Shown piece after piece: positions 27,871-35,039 of a stretch of DNA of 35,039 bases. This DNA is from Planctomycetaceae bacterium. GTDB taxonomy: Bacteria > Planctomycetota > Planctomycetia > Planctomycetales > Planctomycetaceae. The DNA is taken from the NCBI GenBank assembly GCA_947476295.1, contig CANJQC010000050.1, forward strand, positions 1 to 35,039, given 5' to 3'. The stretch's first letter is position 1. The number at the start of each line of letters is the position of its first letter. Under the pieces are notes generated by a model that saw nothing but the letters and a program-made list of their open reading frames with translations, ran no database searches and had not been told where the DNA came from. The position numbers were made by a program, and so were the translations under genes.

Positions 27871-29580
27871 ATGGAACGGCTCAAATCCGTATATCTGCTC
27901 GCGATCATTGTACTGGCAGCAGGGCCCGCAGTTTGCCAACAGCCCAGGCCGAACGATCCGAGGGCAGGCTCCGTCGTTGTGATTGGTGATGTCGAGCGTT
28001 GCCAAACCTATCCGATCCCGATCGGTTCGACTTTGACGGTTCGACAGGCGGTTCTGAACGCAGGACTGCTTTCGGACATTGTCAATGTCACAGTGATCCG
28101 ATCTTCTCAGGATCGCGCTCAGTGGACACAGGTGATCTCAGCAACTTCCGCCGACAGTGTTGAACCTGTCGAAAATGGCGACGTCCTAGTTGTGCAGTCG
28201 ATGTCGCCACTTACCGCTGAAGTTAAAAGCAACGCTGCACTTCGAACGGACACCGGTGTCGATGTCGTTGGTCTGGAAGAGGACGGAATTGTCATAGGCG
28301 ACGTATTGAAGGCAACGAACAACCTGTCACTCGCTGACGGGCAACTCAAAGTCATTTGCCGGTTTCAGGGACAAACGCCGATCACGAAAGCGGAACTGTA
28401 TCATCCGATTGCACATGGCGATGTCATTTCGATTTCTCGCGGCAGTCGCACGACGCTGAATGGATTTGGCGATATGTCACCGAGCGTTTCGGAATGGAAA
28501 AGCGGCAGTGCGGCAGTGACGCAGGATTCGTTGATCCTAAGTGCTGAGCCATCGAACAATAATCAGTTCTCCAGCAATGAGCCGCCGTCACAGCAGTTTC
28601 AATTCCCCTCATCACCCACAGGCCCGATGCTCCTTCCGATTCAGGAAGCCGCAACGCCGGAGGCAGAGGTTGCAGAAGGTGAAGATGACGCAGATATTTC
28701 GGCGATCGTTGTCCCGGCATTTACCATAAGTCAGTCTGAAGACGTTGCGGACGCCGCTGCAGCCGACAGTCACGTGAATTCCGCGTCCGACACCAGCACT
28801 GTCGCTCCGATTGCACCGCAGGAAATGCAGATTGATGCCGTCAATGATTCCACATCGACTGCATTCAATCCGTGGAATTTTGTCTTCATTGGCGGACTGC
28901 TCCTGGCAGGAACATTGATTCTCGCAGGGACATTGAAGCCCGAACCAGACGACAATACGGAATTCAGCCATGATGCTTCAAGGACGACAAATCTCAACGC
29001 AGTACCAACTCCGCAGCGAAAGTTCACTGAGTCCCCCCGGAAGCCGAACCTCGTCCCACCCGCGACAGAAACAGCAATGCCATCTGTCGTTATCGAATCG
29101 GAAATTGGAAAGGCAGCTGCAGCTGAACCTGCGAAGGCACTCGTTGCCGGCCACGAATGGTTCAGTGGTGACTGGCATGGTCCAGTAGACACCAACAATC
29201 TTCAGCAACGCGACGAATCATCGGTGTCCTATTCAGCGACGGCGTCGCCCAGCAGTAAAGACGTCGAAGCTGTGATTGATAATGCCGGTTTTTCGGATCT
29301 CGAAGATCTGCTCCAGAATCGTTTGCCGATTGATCTTTTTGAAACACAGCTTCCGCTGCGAGTCGTTCTTTTCGGAAAACCAGCAGGACCAAGGCGTCTG
29401 CGGATTGATGCTGCTCATGCGACAGTGCCAGCTCCGCATATGAATTCGGCAGCCAATACGCGCCGCGAACAGCCTGTCGCAGCCACGACCGCTGCAGCCC
29501 CGCACACGCAGACAGTTGTTGATTCATCAGGCAGTCTGGATCGAGCCCTTCACGTTTTGCAGGAACGGACAGAATCATGA
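27871..29580 (+). CDS. Membrane-anchored protein with two SLBB-like domains
   Basis: 569 residues from ATG 27871 (a TTG at 27850 would add seven). A signal peptide (SVYLLAIIVLAAGPAVCQQ) is followed by two beta-grasp-like segments resembling SLBB domains of polysaccharide-export proteins: VVVIGDVERCQTYPIPIGST with LTVRQAVLNAG (about 33-108), and VGLEEDGIVIGDVLKATNNL to HGDVISISRG (about 130-195). A polar linker leads to one membrane helix, FVFIGGLLLAGTLILAG (about 337-357). The C-terminal 210 residues should then be cytoplasmic; they are low-complexity except for a compact block near 470-510 (LEDLLQNRLPIDLFETQLPL, then RVVLFGKPAG). It overlaps the actin-like gene by 4 bp, so the two products are probably made together, and the C-terminal block is a likely docking site. 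The family and function are not recognised. Confidence 0.75.
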   Translation: MERLKSVYLLAIIVLAAGPAVCQQPRPNDPRAGSVVVIGDVERCQTYPIPIGSTLTVRQAVLNAGLLSDIVNVTVIRSSQDRAQWTQVISATSADSVEPVENGDVLVVQSMSPLTAEVKSNAALRTDTGVDVVGLEEDGIVIGDVLKATNNLSLADGQLKVICRFQGQTPITKAELYHPIAHGDVISISRGSRTTLNGFGDMSPSVSEWKSGSAAVTQDSLILSAEPSNNNQFSSNEPPSQQFQFPSSPTGPMLLPIQEAATPEAEVAEGEDDADISAIVVPAFTISQSEDVADAAAADSHVNSASDTSTVAPIAPQEMQIDAVNDSTSTAFNPWNFVFIGGLLLAGTLILAGTLKPEPDDNTEFSHDASRTTNLNAVPTPQRKFTESPRKPNLVPPATETAMPSVVIESEIGKAAAAEPAKALVAGHEWFSGDWHGPVDTNNLQQRDESSVSYSATASPSSKDVEAVIDNAGFSDLEDLLQNRLPIDLFETQLPLRVVLFGKPAGPRRLRIDAAHATVPAPHMNSAANTRREQPVAATTAAAPHTQTVVDSSGSLDRALHVLQERTES

Positions 29581-30626
29581 TTTGCGCGATCGACTTTGGC
29601 AGCTGCCGGATTCGTTCCATGTTCCGTAACCCGCAGACACCTGAGCGCCTGACGATGTATTCGGAGCGGTCGGAGTACACGCTGCTTGGGGACACGGAAC
29701 AGCATCGGGTTGCGCTTGCACGTCAGAATTTGCCCTACGCAGAATGCGATCAGGCTCTGGTCGTATTCGGCAACCACGCCGCAAGTGCTCAATGGCTCAG
29801 CCGCGTTCCCCGCACTGCCCTCCTGACTGCCGGTGTCGTTCCCTCCGACGATCCTCCAGCGCGGCAGATGCTGAGTCTGCTCACGGAAGCCATGCTTCCG
29901 GATCATTCCGGTTCTAAAGACCTGTGCGTGCTGACCATTCCGGGATTGCGCGATGGATCGGATCAGGCAAAGAAGAACGAAGCGTTTCTGTACCGTCTGG
30001 TGCAGATGCGGGGGTATCACCCCGTTGTCGTAAATTCGGCCGAAGCGGCTTTACTGGCAACTTGCAGCGATGCGTCTTTTACCGGCGTTTGTATCGTGAT
30101 GGGGGCCGAAACAACCACCATCTGCGTCGCACGGTACGGAATGTTGATCGTATCTGAAACGATTGCGATCGGCGGAAACTGCATTGATGCAGAGCTGGCG
30201 AAGCAGTTCCGCATGCAGATGTTTGACGAAGCAGGAACGGCGTATCTGGACATCGAAAGCGTTCGCCGGTGGAAACTGGAGAGCGGCGTAGATCTGAAGA
30301 ACCCGCTCGGTGATCGAGAACGGATGATGGCGAAGTTGTATACGGTTGCGCTGGATCGAGTGACCCACGCAGTCAGGGAAATGCTCACTTCGACACCGGT
30401 TCTAGTTGCATTGAACAAGAAACGCGTGTCTGTAATGATCGCTGGCGGTGCCGCGATGGTTGAGGGATTCACAAACCTGCTGACAGAACAATTCATTCAG
30501 CGTGACATCGCAGATCAAATTCTATCCGTTCGCATCGCACCCGATCCGGAGACCGCCGTTGTGCGTGGTGCGCTGATCTTTGGTGAACTGGAATCCCGTG
30601 CGATGATGACGGAAAAAGCTGCGTAG
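29577..30626 (+). CDS. Actin-like ATPase (MreB/FtsA/PilM-type fold)
   Basis: 349 residues; the ATG lies within ATGA shared with the upstream stop codon. The actin/Hsp70 fold is indicated by phosphate-1 AIDFGSCRIRS at residues 4-14, phosphate-2 VCIVMGAETTTICV near 171-184, SETIAIGGNCIDAELAKQF (connect region) and the adenosine motif MIAGGAAMVEGF near 287-298. In MreB, phosphate-2 normally begins with Asp; here that position is Met, so ATP hydrolysis may be altered. The protein is close in length to MreB (about 345), but the N-terminal third is divergent. Overlap with the SLBB-like membrane protein suggests a pair like PilM with PilN or MreB with RodZ: a cytoplasmic actin-fold protein bound to a single-pass membrane partner. 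It ends 1 nt before the convergent DUF1570 gene. Confidence 0.82.
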   Translation: MICAIDFGSCRIRSMFRNPQTPERLTMYSERSEYTLLGDTEQHRVALARQNLPYAECDQALVVFGNHAASAQWLSRVPRTALLTAGVVPSDDPPARQMLSLLTEAMLPDHSGSKDLCVLTIPGLRDGSDQAKKNEAFLYRLVQMRGYHPVVVNSAEAALLATCSDASFTGVCIVMGAETTTICVARYGMLIVSETIAIGGNCIDAELAKQFRMQMFDEAGTAYLDIESVRRWKLESGVDLKNPLGDRERMMAKLYTVALDRVTHAVREMLTSTPVLVALNKKRVSVMIAGGAAMVEGFTNLLTEQFIQRDIADQILSVRIAPDPETAVVRGALIFGELESRAMMTEKAA

Positions 30627-30627
30627 G

Positions 30628-31839
30628 TCACAGACGATCCATCGCGCGAATGTAGTCAACTTCTAGGCGTGCGATGTCGCCGAAGACGGACTGGAAGTCA
30701 TTGAGTCGTTCTTCTGCCGTGTATTGCTGCAACGGATCACGTTGGCTGACGGTCTTCAGATACTTTGAAAACTGACGAGCACGGGCCGGGTTCTCAGTCA
30801 AAAACCAGGTAATTCCCCATGCCGCACTGTAGGCGTCAAGGGCCTGGGTGCGAAACATGTCGTCCGATGCGATGAGTTTTGCAAGATCGCCCGGCTGACA
30901 ACGCAGGGAGTAATTTGATTTGAACCATTCCAGTCGCTCCGGATTTACTTTTTCAGACTGCGCTCCGGAACCGCTGCGAGTCCTCATACCGGGTGATTCC
31001 AGAACCGTCGCCATCCCTTCCAGTACCCACGACGGTGTTCCGCCGATGCGAGAATGGATGCCGATGTTGAAGCCAACCTGATGCGTCGTTTCATGGATAA
31101 TCGTGTCGGCGGTTTCACCCGTCACGGTTGAAGCTGATGCGGCCTGCTGAAGCCGAAGCAGGATGTTTTTGTCTGTCTCTTTAACTTCACCTGACGAATC
31201 CATCGCTGCGATCATAGTTGCTCCGCGAGACAATAAGTCGCCCTCAGGCGTCAGATGCACGGATTCAAACAACTGGGGCAGGTCATACATGACCACTCGA
31301 TTTGTTGTCAGGGAGTAGTAGCCTCGCAAACCTTCGGTCCAGGCCATCTGATCGCCTTCGCAGTACTTCTTAAATGCCGCCTGATCCCGAAGAACCAGTG
31401 CCACCAGCGGTGCGTCGGGCTCTGATGTTCGAAAACCACGCAGTGAGTAAAACGAATTGACTTGATGGAAGATATCTTCGAACAGCGCTGCGTAGCCGCG
31501 ACTATGACCCCGTGTGCCACAGACAATATAATGTTTTGACGTGGCGACTTCATACTCAGCTCCCAGCTCCGCTTCCAGCATTCGACGAAATTCACTCTGC
31601 GACGCAGGACGAAAACTTTCAGCGACCACACTGAAAGACTTCAGATTGCAGATTGGCAACTGAGCCTGTCGACCGAATCGATCGACGATGAAACATTCCT
31701 GTGCCGACTTGGCAACAATCATGCCGGTGTAGGTCTGATTGTCGTCAGACACTTCAATCATCCGCGGCCCGCTTCCGGCAACTGCAGTAGTGACGACTGT
31801 CAATAGGGCGATGCCCGCGAACAGCGTTTGCGACATCAT
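30628..31839 (-). CDS. DUF1570 family putative metalloprotease, exported
   Basis: 403 residues from ATG 31839; the in-frame TTG at 31893 would add 18 residues and more positive charge before the signal, but no ribosome site decides between them. The signal peptide is SQTLFAGIALLTVVTTAVAG. The N-terminal 60 residues resemble a small SHD1/LSM-like beta domain (NQTYTGMIVAKSAQECFIVD). The main part is DUF1570: Y-I-V-C-G-T, then the HExxH motif H-E-T-T-H-Q near residue 245, followed by PSWVLEGMATVLE with the Glu expected as third zinc ligand in gluzincins. All metal ligands are present, so it may be an active protease; its substrate is unknown. It is convergent with the actin-like gene, 1 nt apart. 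Confidence 0.85.
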   Translation of the reverse strand: MMSQTLFAGIALLTVVTTAVAGSGPRMIEVSDDNQTYTGMIVAKSAQECFIVDRFGRQAQLPICNLKSFSVVAESFRPASQSEFRRMLEAELGAEYEVATSKHYIVCGTRGHSRGYAALFEDIFHQVNSFYSLRGFRTSEPDAPLVALVLRDQAAFKKYCEGDQMAWTEGLRGYYSLTTNRVVMYDLPQLFESVHLTPEGDLLSRGATMIAAMDSSGEVKETDKNILLRLQQAASASTVTGETADTIIHETTHQVGFNIGIHSRIGGTPSWVLEGMATVLESPGMRTRSGSGAQSEKVNPERLEWFKSNYSLRCQPGDLAKLIASDDMFRTQALDAYSAAWGITWFLTENPARARQFSKYLKTVSQRDPLQQYTAEERLNDFQSVFGDIARLEVDYIRAMDRL

Positions 31840-32494
31840 TCGTCGAACGCTGAGGACTTGACTATGGCTCGCTTGTGGTTGTAACTGAAACAAGTGCAGG
31901 CTCGGTGAGTTAGTTGGATTCTTAAACGGGCTTGCTCAGCAATTCGGAATTTCCGAAGCAGACCATCTGCCAGCCATGGCGCCGTTGAAAGTGGAAAGTT
32001 ACCGAAGCATGGCTCAGGATCGCAGAAATTGTTTGGGAAACTAGAGCAAGAAGACGTACGCGCTGCGAACTGCTGCAGATCAAACCGAATTGCAACCTTA
32101 GGCAACAACAGATTGATTCCGGAAGGCAACACCCAATGCGTGGTGTTGACCTGCGGCACCCGTGAATGATGCAGAATTTCGACCGGATGTTGCGTTAAAG
32201 CATCATCTCCCCGACACGTTTCAAACGGGCAACATCGGGAAAGACGTAAGGAGCGACCGGCCTTAGTTTTCGACTCACACAGCGTGGAAATCCATGTCTG
32301 AGTTGCCTTCCTGAACACCACAGAAATGCAAAGCTTCAGCTGCACAAATCAATAGAAAGGCGACCAAGGTCTGTTTTTTCGCGGGAAATCCAGTAGCGTG
32401 ATGCCTGCGTTCCTCGAACATAGATTCGTGGGCGGCTATAGTTCCTGCGTTGTAAACTCTTCGATTCCTTGCCACTTCGATTTGATCGTGTTCC
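31840..32494. other. Divergent intergenic region upstream of sucC
   Basis: About 650 bases between the DUF1570 gene (minus) and sucC (plus). It should hold both promoters. No clear promoter could be assigned. A weak dyad lies around 32129-32148 (CAACACC ... GGTGTTG). A GACC-AA-GGTC stem followed by a T-run at about 32362-32379 is too short to call a terminator. The long minus-strand open frame across this region (31836-32345) has no recognisable protein character. Confidence 0.45.
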
Positions 32495-33682
32495 ATGAAG
32501 ATCCATGAATATCAGGCCAAGCAGCTGTTTCGGGCAGCGGGCGTGGCGGTGCCACAGGGAATTGTGGCGAAATCGGCTGAAGAAGCTGCGAAAGCTTTTG
32601 AAACACTCGGCGGACCGATTGCCGTCGTCAAATCACAAATTCATGCAGGCGGTCGCGGCAAAGGGACGTTTAAAGAATCACCCAAACAACGCGGCGTTGT
32701 GCTTGTCAAGTCTGCTGCTGAAGCTGCAGAGAACGCGAGGCGTATGCTGGGCAATACGCTTGTCACAATTCAAACAGGTGACGACGGCAAGCAGGTCAAC
32801 ACGTTGTTCGTTGAGCAGGGCCTGAAGATCGCTCGCGAACTTTATCTGGGCATCATCGTCGATCGCGAAGTCGGCGGGCCGGTGCTGATCATGTCGTCAG
32901 AAGGCGGCATGGAGATCGAAGAAGTCGCGAAACACTCACCGGAAAAAATTCTGGCTGAACCATTTGACTCGATCGCCGGATTGTATCCGTACCAAGCTCG
33001 CAAGATGGCGTACGCTCTGGGGCTGGATGCGACTGCCGTTCGGAGCGCCGAGAAATTCCTGCCGCAGATTTGTCGCTTCTTTGTGACATACGACTGCAGC
33101 ATGGTGGAGATCAATCCGCTCATTATCACCGAAGACAGCCAGATGATGGCGCTCGACGGCAAAGTTACGTTTGATGACAATGCTTTGTTCCGTCACAAGG
33201 ACGTGGTGGCTCTGCGGGATCTTTCAGAAGAAGATCCATCCGAAGTGAAAGCCGCTGACACAGGTCTAAGCTACGTCAAGCTGAACGGAAACATCGGGTG
33301 TCTTGTCAACGGCGCTGGGCTGGCGATGAGCACGATGGACCTGATTAAGCTGCACGGCGGCGAGCCGGCGAATTTTCTGGATGTGGGCGGCGGAGCAAAC
33401 GAAAGTCAGGTGACGGAGGCCTTTCGCATTATCCTGGCAGACAAGAACGTGAAGGCCGTGCTGGTCAATATCTTCGGCGGAATCATGAAGTGCGACGTGA
33501 TCGTGGCGGCATTGCTGGTTGCGTACGAGAAAGTCGGCTTCAATGTGCCGCTGGTTGTGCGACTGGAAGGTACGAACGTTGAGAAAGCCCGCGAGATGCT
33601 GAAGGCCAGCGGTCGCCCCATTATTAGTGCCAGTGACCTGACCGATGCGGCTCAGAAGGTTGTGAAATCCTTGGGTGTCTAG
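32495..33682 (+). CDS. sucC: Succinyl-CoA ligase (ADP-forming) subunit beta
   Basis: 395 residues, near the family's usual 388. It opens with [20 protein letters not shown] and has the ATP-grasp region [18 protein letters not shown]. The C-terminal CoA-ligase part carries [20 protein letters not shown], then NFLDVGGGA and [11 protein letters not shown]. With SucD it converts succinyl-CoA, ADP and phosphate to succinate, ATP and CoA in the TCA cycle. The start has no clear Shine-Dalgarno. sucD follows after 125 bp, unusually far for this pair, because a repeat element sits in the gap. Confidence 0.98.
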   Translation: MKIHEYQAKQLFRAAGVAVPQGIVAKSAEEAAKAFETLGGPIAVVKSQIHAGGRGKGTFKESPKQRGVVLVKSAAEAAENARRMLGNTLVTIQTGDDGKQVNTLFVEQGLKIARELYLGIIVDREVGGPVLIMSSEGGMEIEEVAKHSPEKILAEPFDSIAGLYPYQARKMAYALGLDATAVRSAEKFLPQICRFFVTYDCSMVEINPLIITEDSQMMALDGKVTFDDNALFRHKDVVALRDLSEEDPSEVKAADTGLSYVKLNGNIGCLVNGAGLAMSTMDLIKLHGGEPANFLDVGGGANESQVTEAFRIILADKNVKAVLVNIFGGIMKCDVIVAALLVAYEKVGFNVPLVVRLEGTNVEKAREMLKASGRPIISASDLTDAAQKVVKSLGV

Positions 33683-33687
33683 TGCCC

Positions 33688-33780
33688 GTCAAGACAACGA
33701 ATTTGGGTTGAATCTGTAGGCCGGACCAAGCGAAGCGCCGTTCCGGCAGGTCGGCCAAGTGCCGGAACTTCATTCCGCTT
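33688..33780. mobile_element. Palindromic intergenic element, truncated copy between sucC and sucD
   Basis: It begins with GTCAAGACAACGAATT, as in the copy at 26309, and matches it with only about four differences up to GCCGGAAC (33768). It keeps the left arm GTAGGCCGGACCAAGCG (33717-33733) and the inner stem (33740-33748 with 33760-33768), but the right outer arm is lost: only ATTCCGCTTA remains. It starts 5 bp after the sucC stop and ends 27 bp before sucD, so it lies in the operon's transcribed spacer, where it can fold only the inner hairpin. Confidence 0.85.
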
Positions 33781-33807
33781 ATTTTTCTAAATTGTGAATT
33801 CAAACTG

Positions 33808-34707
33808 ATGAGTATTCTCGTTTCCAGATCTACGCGCGTGATCACTCAGGGTATCACCGGGACTTCAGGTCTTTTTCACAGCCAGCAATGCAGAGCATAC
33901 GCGGCGGAGTGTCAGCCAGGTGTGGATGTTTTCGTCGGGGGTGTCACACCAGGCAAGGGTGGGACAACTGTCGATGGCTTTGCAGTGTTCAACTCCGTGA
34001 TTGAAGCTCGCGAGAAAACCGGCGCGAACACGTCGATGGTCTTCGTACCACCACCGTTCTGTGCTGACGCGATTCTGGAGGCGGCAGACGCAGGTATGGA
34101 TCTGATCGTGGCGATCACCGAAGGCATTCCCGTGATGGACATGCTGCGTGTTCGACGTGGACTGGAAAATTCCAGGTCACGCCTGATCGGACCAAACTGT
34201 CCCGGCGTGATTACGCCGGGGATCGCAAAGATCGGGATCATGCCGGGCTACATCCACACGCCGGGCACGATTGGCATCATCAGCAAGAGTGGCACGCTGA
34301 CATACGAAGCCGCATGGCAACTGGGGCGAGTTGGCCTGGGACAAAGCACCGCGATCGGCATCGGCGGCGATCCGATCAACGGCACAGATTACATCGATCT
34401 GCTTGAGATGTTTCAGAACGATCCGGGCACTGAAGGGATCTTGATGATCGGTGAAATCGGTGGTTGCGCGGAGCAATTGGCTGCGGAATACATCAAGTCG
34501 CATGTGAAGAAACCCGTCGCCGGATTTATTGCCGGTCAGACTGCTCCTCCCGGGAAACGTATGGGCCACGCCGGTGCGATTATTTCCGGTGGCGGCGGCG
34601 GTGCAGCTGAGAAAATGGATGCCTTGCGAGCCGTCGGAGTCATCGTCTCTGCCAGCCCCGGCGGCATGGGCGACGCAATGAAGCAGGCGATGAAAAAACA
34701 GATGTGA
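33808..34707 (+). CDS. sucD: Succinyl-CoA ligase (ADP-forming) subunit alpha
   Basis: 299 residues (E. coli about 289). The CoA-binding N-terminus is clear: [20 protein letters not shown], then [14 protein letters not shown]. Later come [14 protein letters not shown] and [14 protein letters not shown]. The phosphorylated histidine of the catalytic cycle is His254 in [16 protein letters not shown]. Partner of SucC. No ribosome site is visible before ATG 33808; the preceding sequence is AT-rich (TTTTTCTAAATTGTGAATTC), which may keep the start unstructured. No strong terminator follows. Confidence 0.98.
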   Translation: MSILVSRSTRVITQGITGTSGLFHSQQCRAYAAECQPGVDVFVGGVTPGKGGTTVDGFAVFNSVIEAREKTGANTSMVFVPPPFCADAILEAADAGMDLIVAITEGIPVMDMLRVRRGLENSRSRLIGPNCPGVITPGIAKIGIMPGYIHTPGTIGIISKSGTLTYEAAWQLGRVGLGQSTAIGIGGDPINGTDYIDLLEMFQNDPGTEGILMIGEIGGCAEQLAAEYIKSHVKKPVAGFIAGQTAPPGKRMGHAGAIISGGGGGAAEKMDALRAVGVIVSASPGGMGDAMKQAMKKQM

Positions 34708-34751
34708 GAGCACTTAAAGCATGTGTGAATCTGCTTTGGCTCGCGTCACAT

Positions 34752-35039
34752 CTATAGGTTTTTGGAAATCAAAAAATCCAGCGGCGTTGTGGATAACTCT
34801 GAGCAGCCGGAAACAGTTTGCGTGATCTGGATAGGCCCTCCTGAGCGTTTGGGCCGGAGTAGTTCCGCGCTCAGGAGACGTTCATCTCCGCGCACGACCA
34901 GCAGCTTGTTGGCGTGGTAAGTGCTCACCACCAGCGACGCGCCGAGCTGCTGCTGCAGGGCCACGAAGCTGTCGGTCTGAGTGTAACGGAACGCGACGGA
35001 AGCCGGTGCCGCCGGCGAAACGCTCGGAGGATTGTTGTC
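34752..35039 (-). CDS. TIGR03032-like protein fragment (5' end beyond the window; probably truncated)
   Basis: Frame open from the right edge to TAG 34752, 95 residues visible. The segment FRYTQTDSFVALQQQLGASL, then VVSTYHANKLLVVRGDERLL, fits the N-terminus of TIGR03032 proteins (pattern 'LGASLLVSTYQAGKLVLVR'), which are usually 300 residues or more. Here the similarity stops at about the point where the first propeller blade should begin, and the frame ends about 30 unrelated residues later (KRSGGPIQITQTVSGCSELS). This suggests a truncated gene or a frameshifted end of a pseudogene. Alternatively the family assignment is wrong. Confidence 0.4.
   Translation of the reverse strand, partial: DNNPPSVSPAAPASVAFRYTQTDSFVALQQQLGASLVVSTYHANKLLVVRGDERLLSAELLRPKRSGGPIQITQTVSGCSELSTTPLDFLISKNL

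Noticed and set aside
31836-32345. 169-residue minus-strand frame upstream of sucC
   Set aside because: It has a Cys/Ser/Arg-rich chance composition, overlaps the DUF1570 5' end in another frame and has no ribosome site.
32362-32379. Possible terminator before sucC (GACC-AA-GGTC and a T-run)
   Set aside because: A 4-bp stem with a two-base loop cannot form a stable hairpin.
33624-33845. 73-residue minus-strand frame with [20 protein letters not shown], also present at 25975-26379
   Set aside because: The shared peptide is only the translation of the palindromic repeat element in both places.
34711-34735. AAAGCA ... TGCTTT dyad after sucD
   Set aside because: Six AT-rich pairs with a 10-base loop and no T-run; not convincing as the sucCD terminator.

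Overview
The window looks like chromosomal DNA of a planctomycete with moderate GC. The evidence is a set of families typical of that phylum: a Tat-exported DUF1501 protein, a secreted coiled-coil / cytochrome-c-motif (CVACH) / WD40 protein, a DUF1570 HExxH protein, a FlgI-like domain fused to HEAT repeats in a lipoprotein, a BamA with a very long insert, and a small HTH plus receiver (REC) protein. Genes are loosely packed, with many intergenic gaps of 300-700 bp, short intergenic repeats, and few strong Shine-Dalgarno sites. No rRNA, CRISPR array or prophage was seen.

Layout, left to right. 1-511: the last 38 codons of a transposase and a spacer with a hexanucleotide repeat. 512-6040 (all minus): DUF1501 protein, UbiA-type prenyltransferase, secreted alpha/beta hydrolase, a strong bidirectional terminator and an HTH-REC regulator. 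6664-13007 (minus): smc, preceded 17 nt upstream by the FlgI-like/HEAT lipoprotein gene. 13698-18936 (mostly plus): GT39-type membrane glycosyltransferase, zinc-ribbon methyltransferase, a clearly broken kbl (minus), then an acidic-tailed membrane protein and a methyltransferase 2 nt apart. 18896-21910 (minus): coiled-coil/cytochrome/WD40 protein, a 29-residue very basic protein gene, and tRNA-Cys(GCA) with its terminator. 22243-23034 (plus): unknown protein. 23175-27584 (minus): BamA, a palindromic repeat element and an MscS channel. 27871-30626 (plus): a membrane-anchored SLBB-like protein and an actin-like ATPase, overlapping by ATGA. 30628-31839 (minus): DUF1570 protein. 32495-34707 (plus): sucC and sucD, separated by a truncated copy of the palindromic element. 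34752-35039 (minus): a truncated TIGR03032-like reading frame running off the window.

How the genes work together. sucCD is the TCA-cycle succinyl-CoA ligase. smc is chromosome organisation. BamA, the FlgI-like lipoprotein, MscS, the GT39 enzyme and the SLBB/actin-like pair all concern the cell envelope. The most promising uncharacterised system is the SLBB-membrane protein plus actin-like ATPase pair at 27871-30626: its topology would link a periplasmic ligand or polymer to a cytoplasmic actin-fold protein. Signs of decay are scattered through the window: the kbl pseudogene with three independent lesions, the transposase remnant, the truncated TIGR03032 frame, and intergenic repeats invading the MscS 3' end and the sucC-sucD gap.
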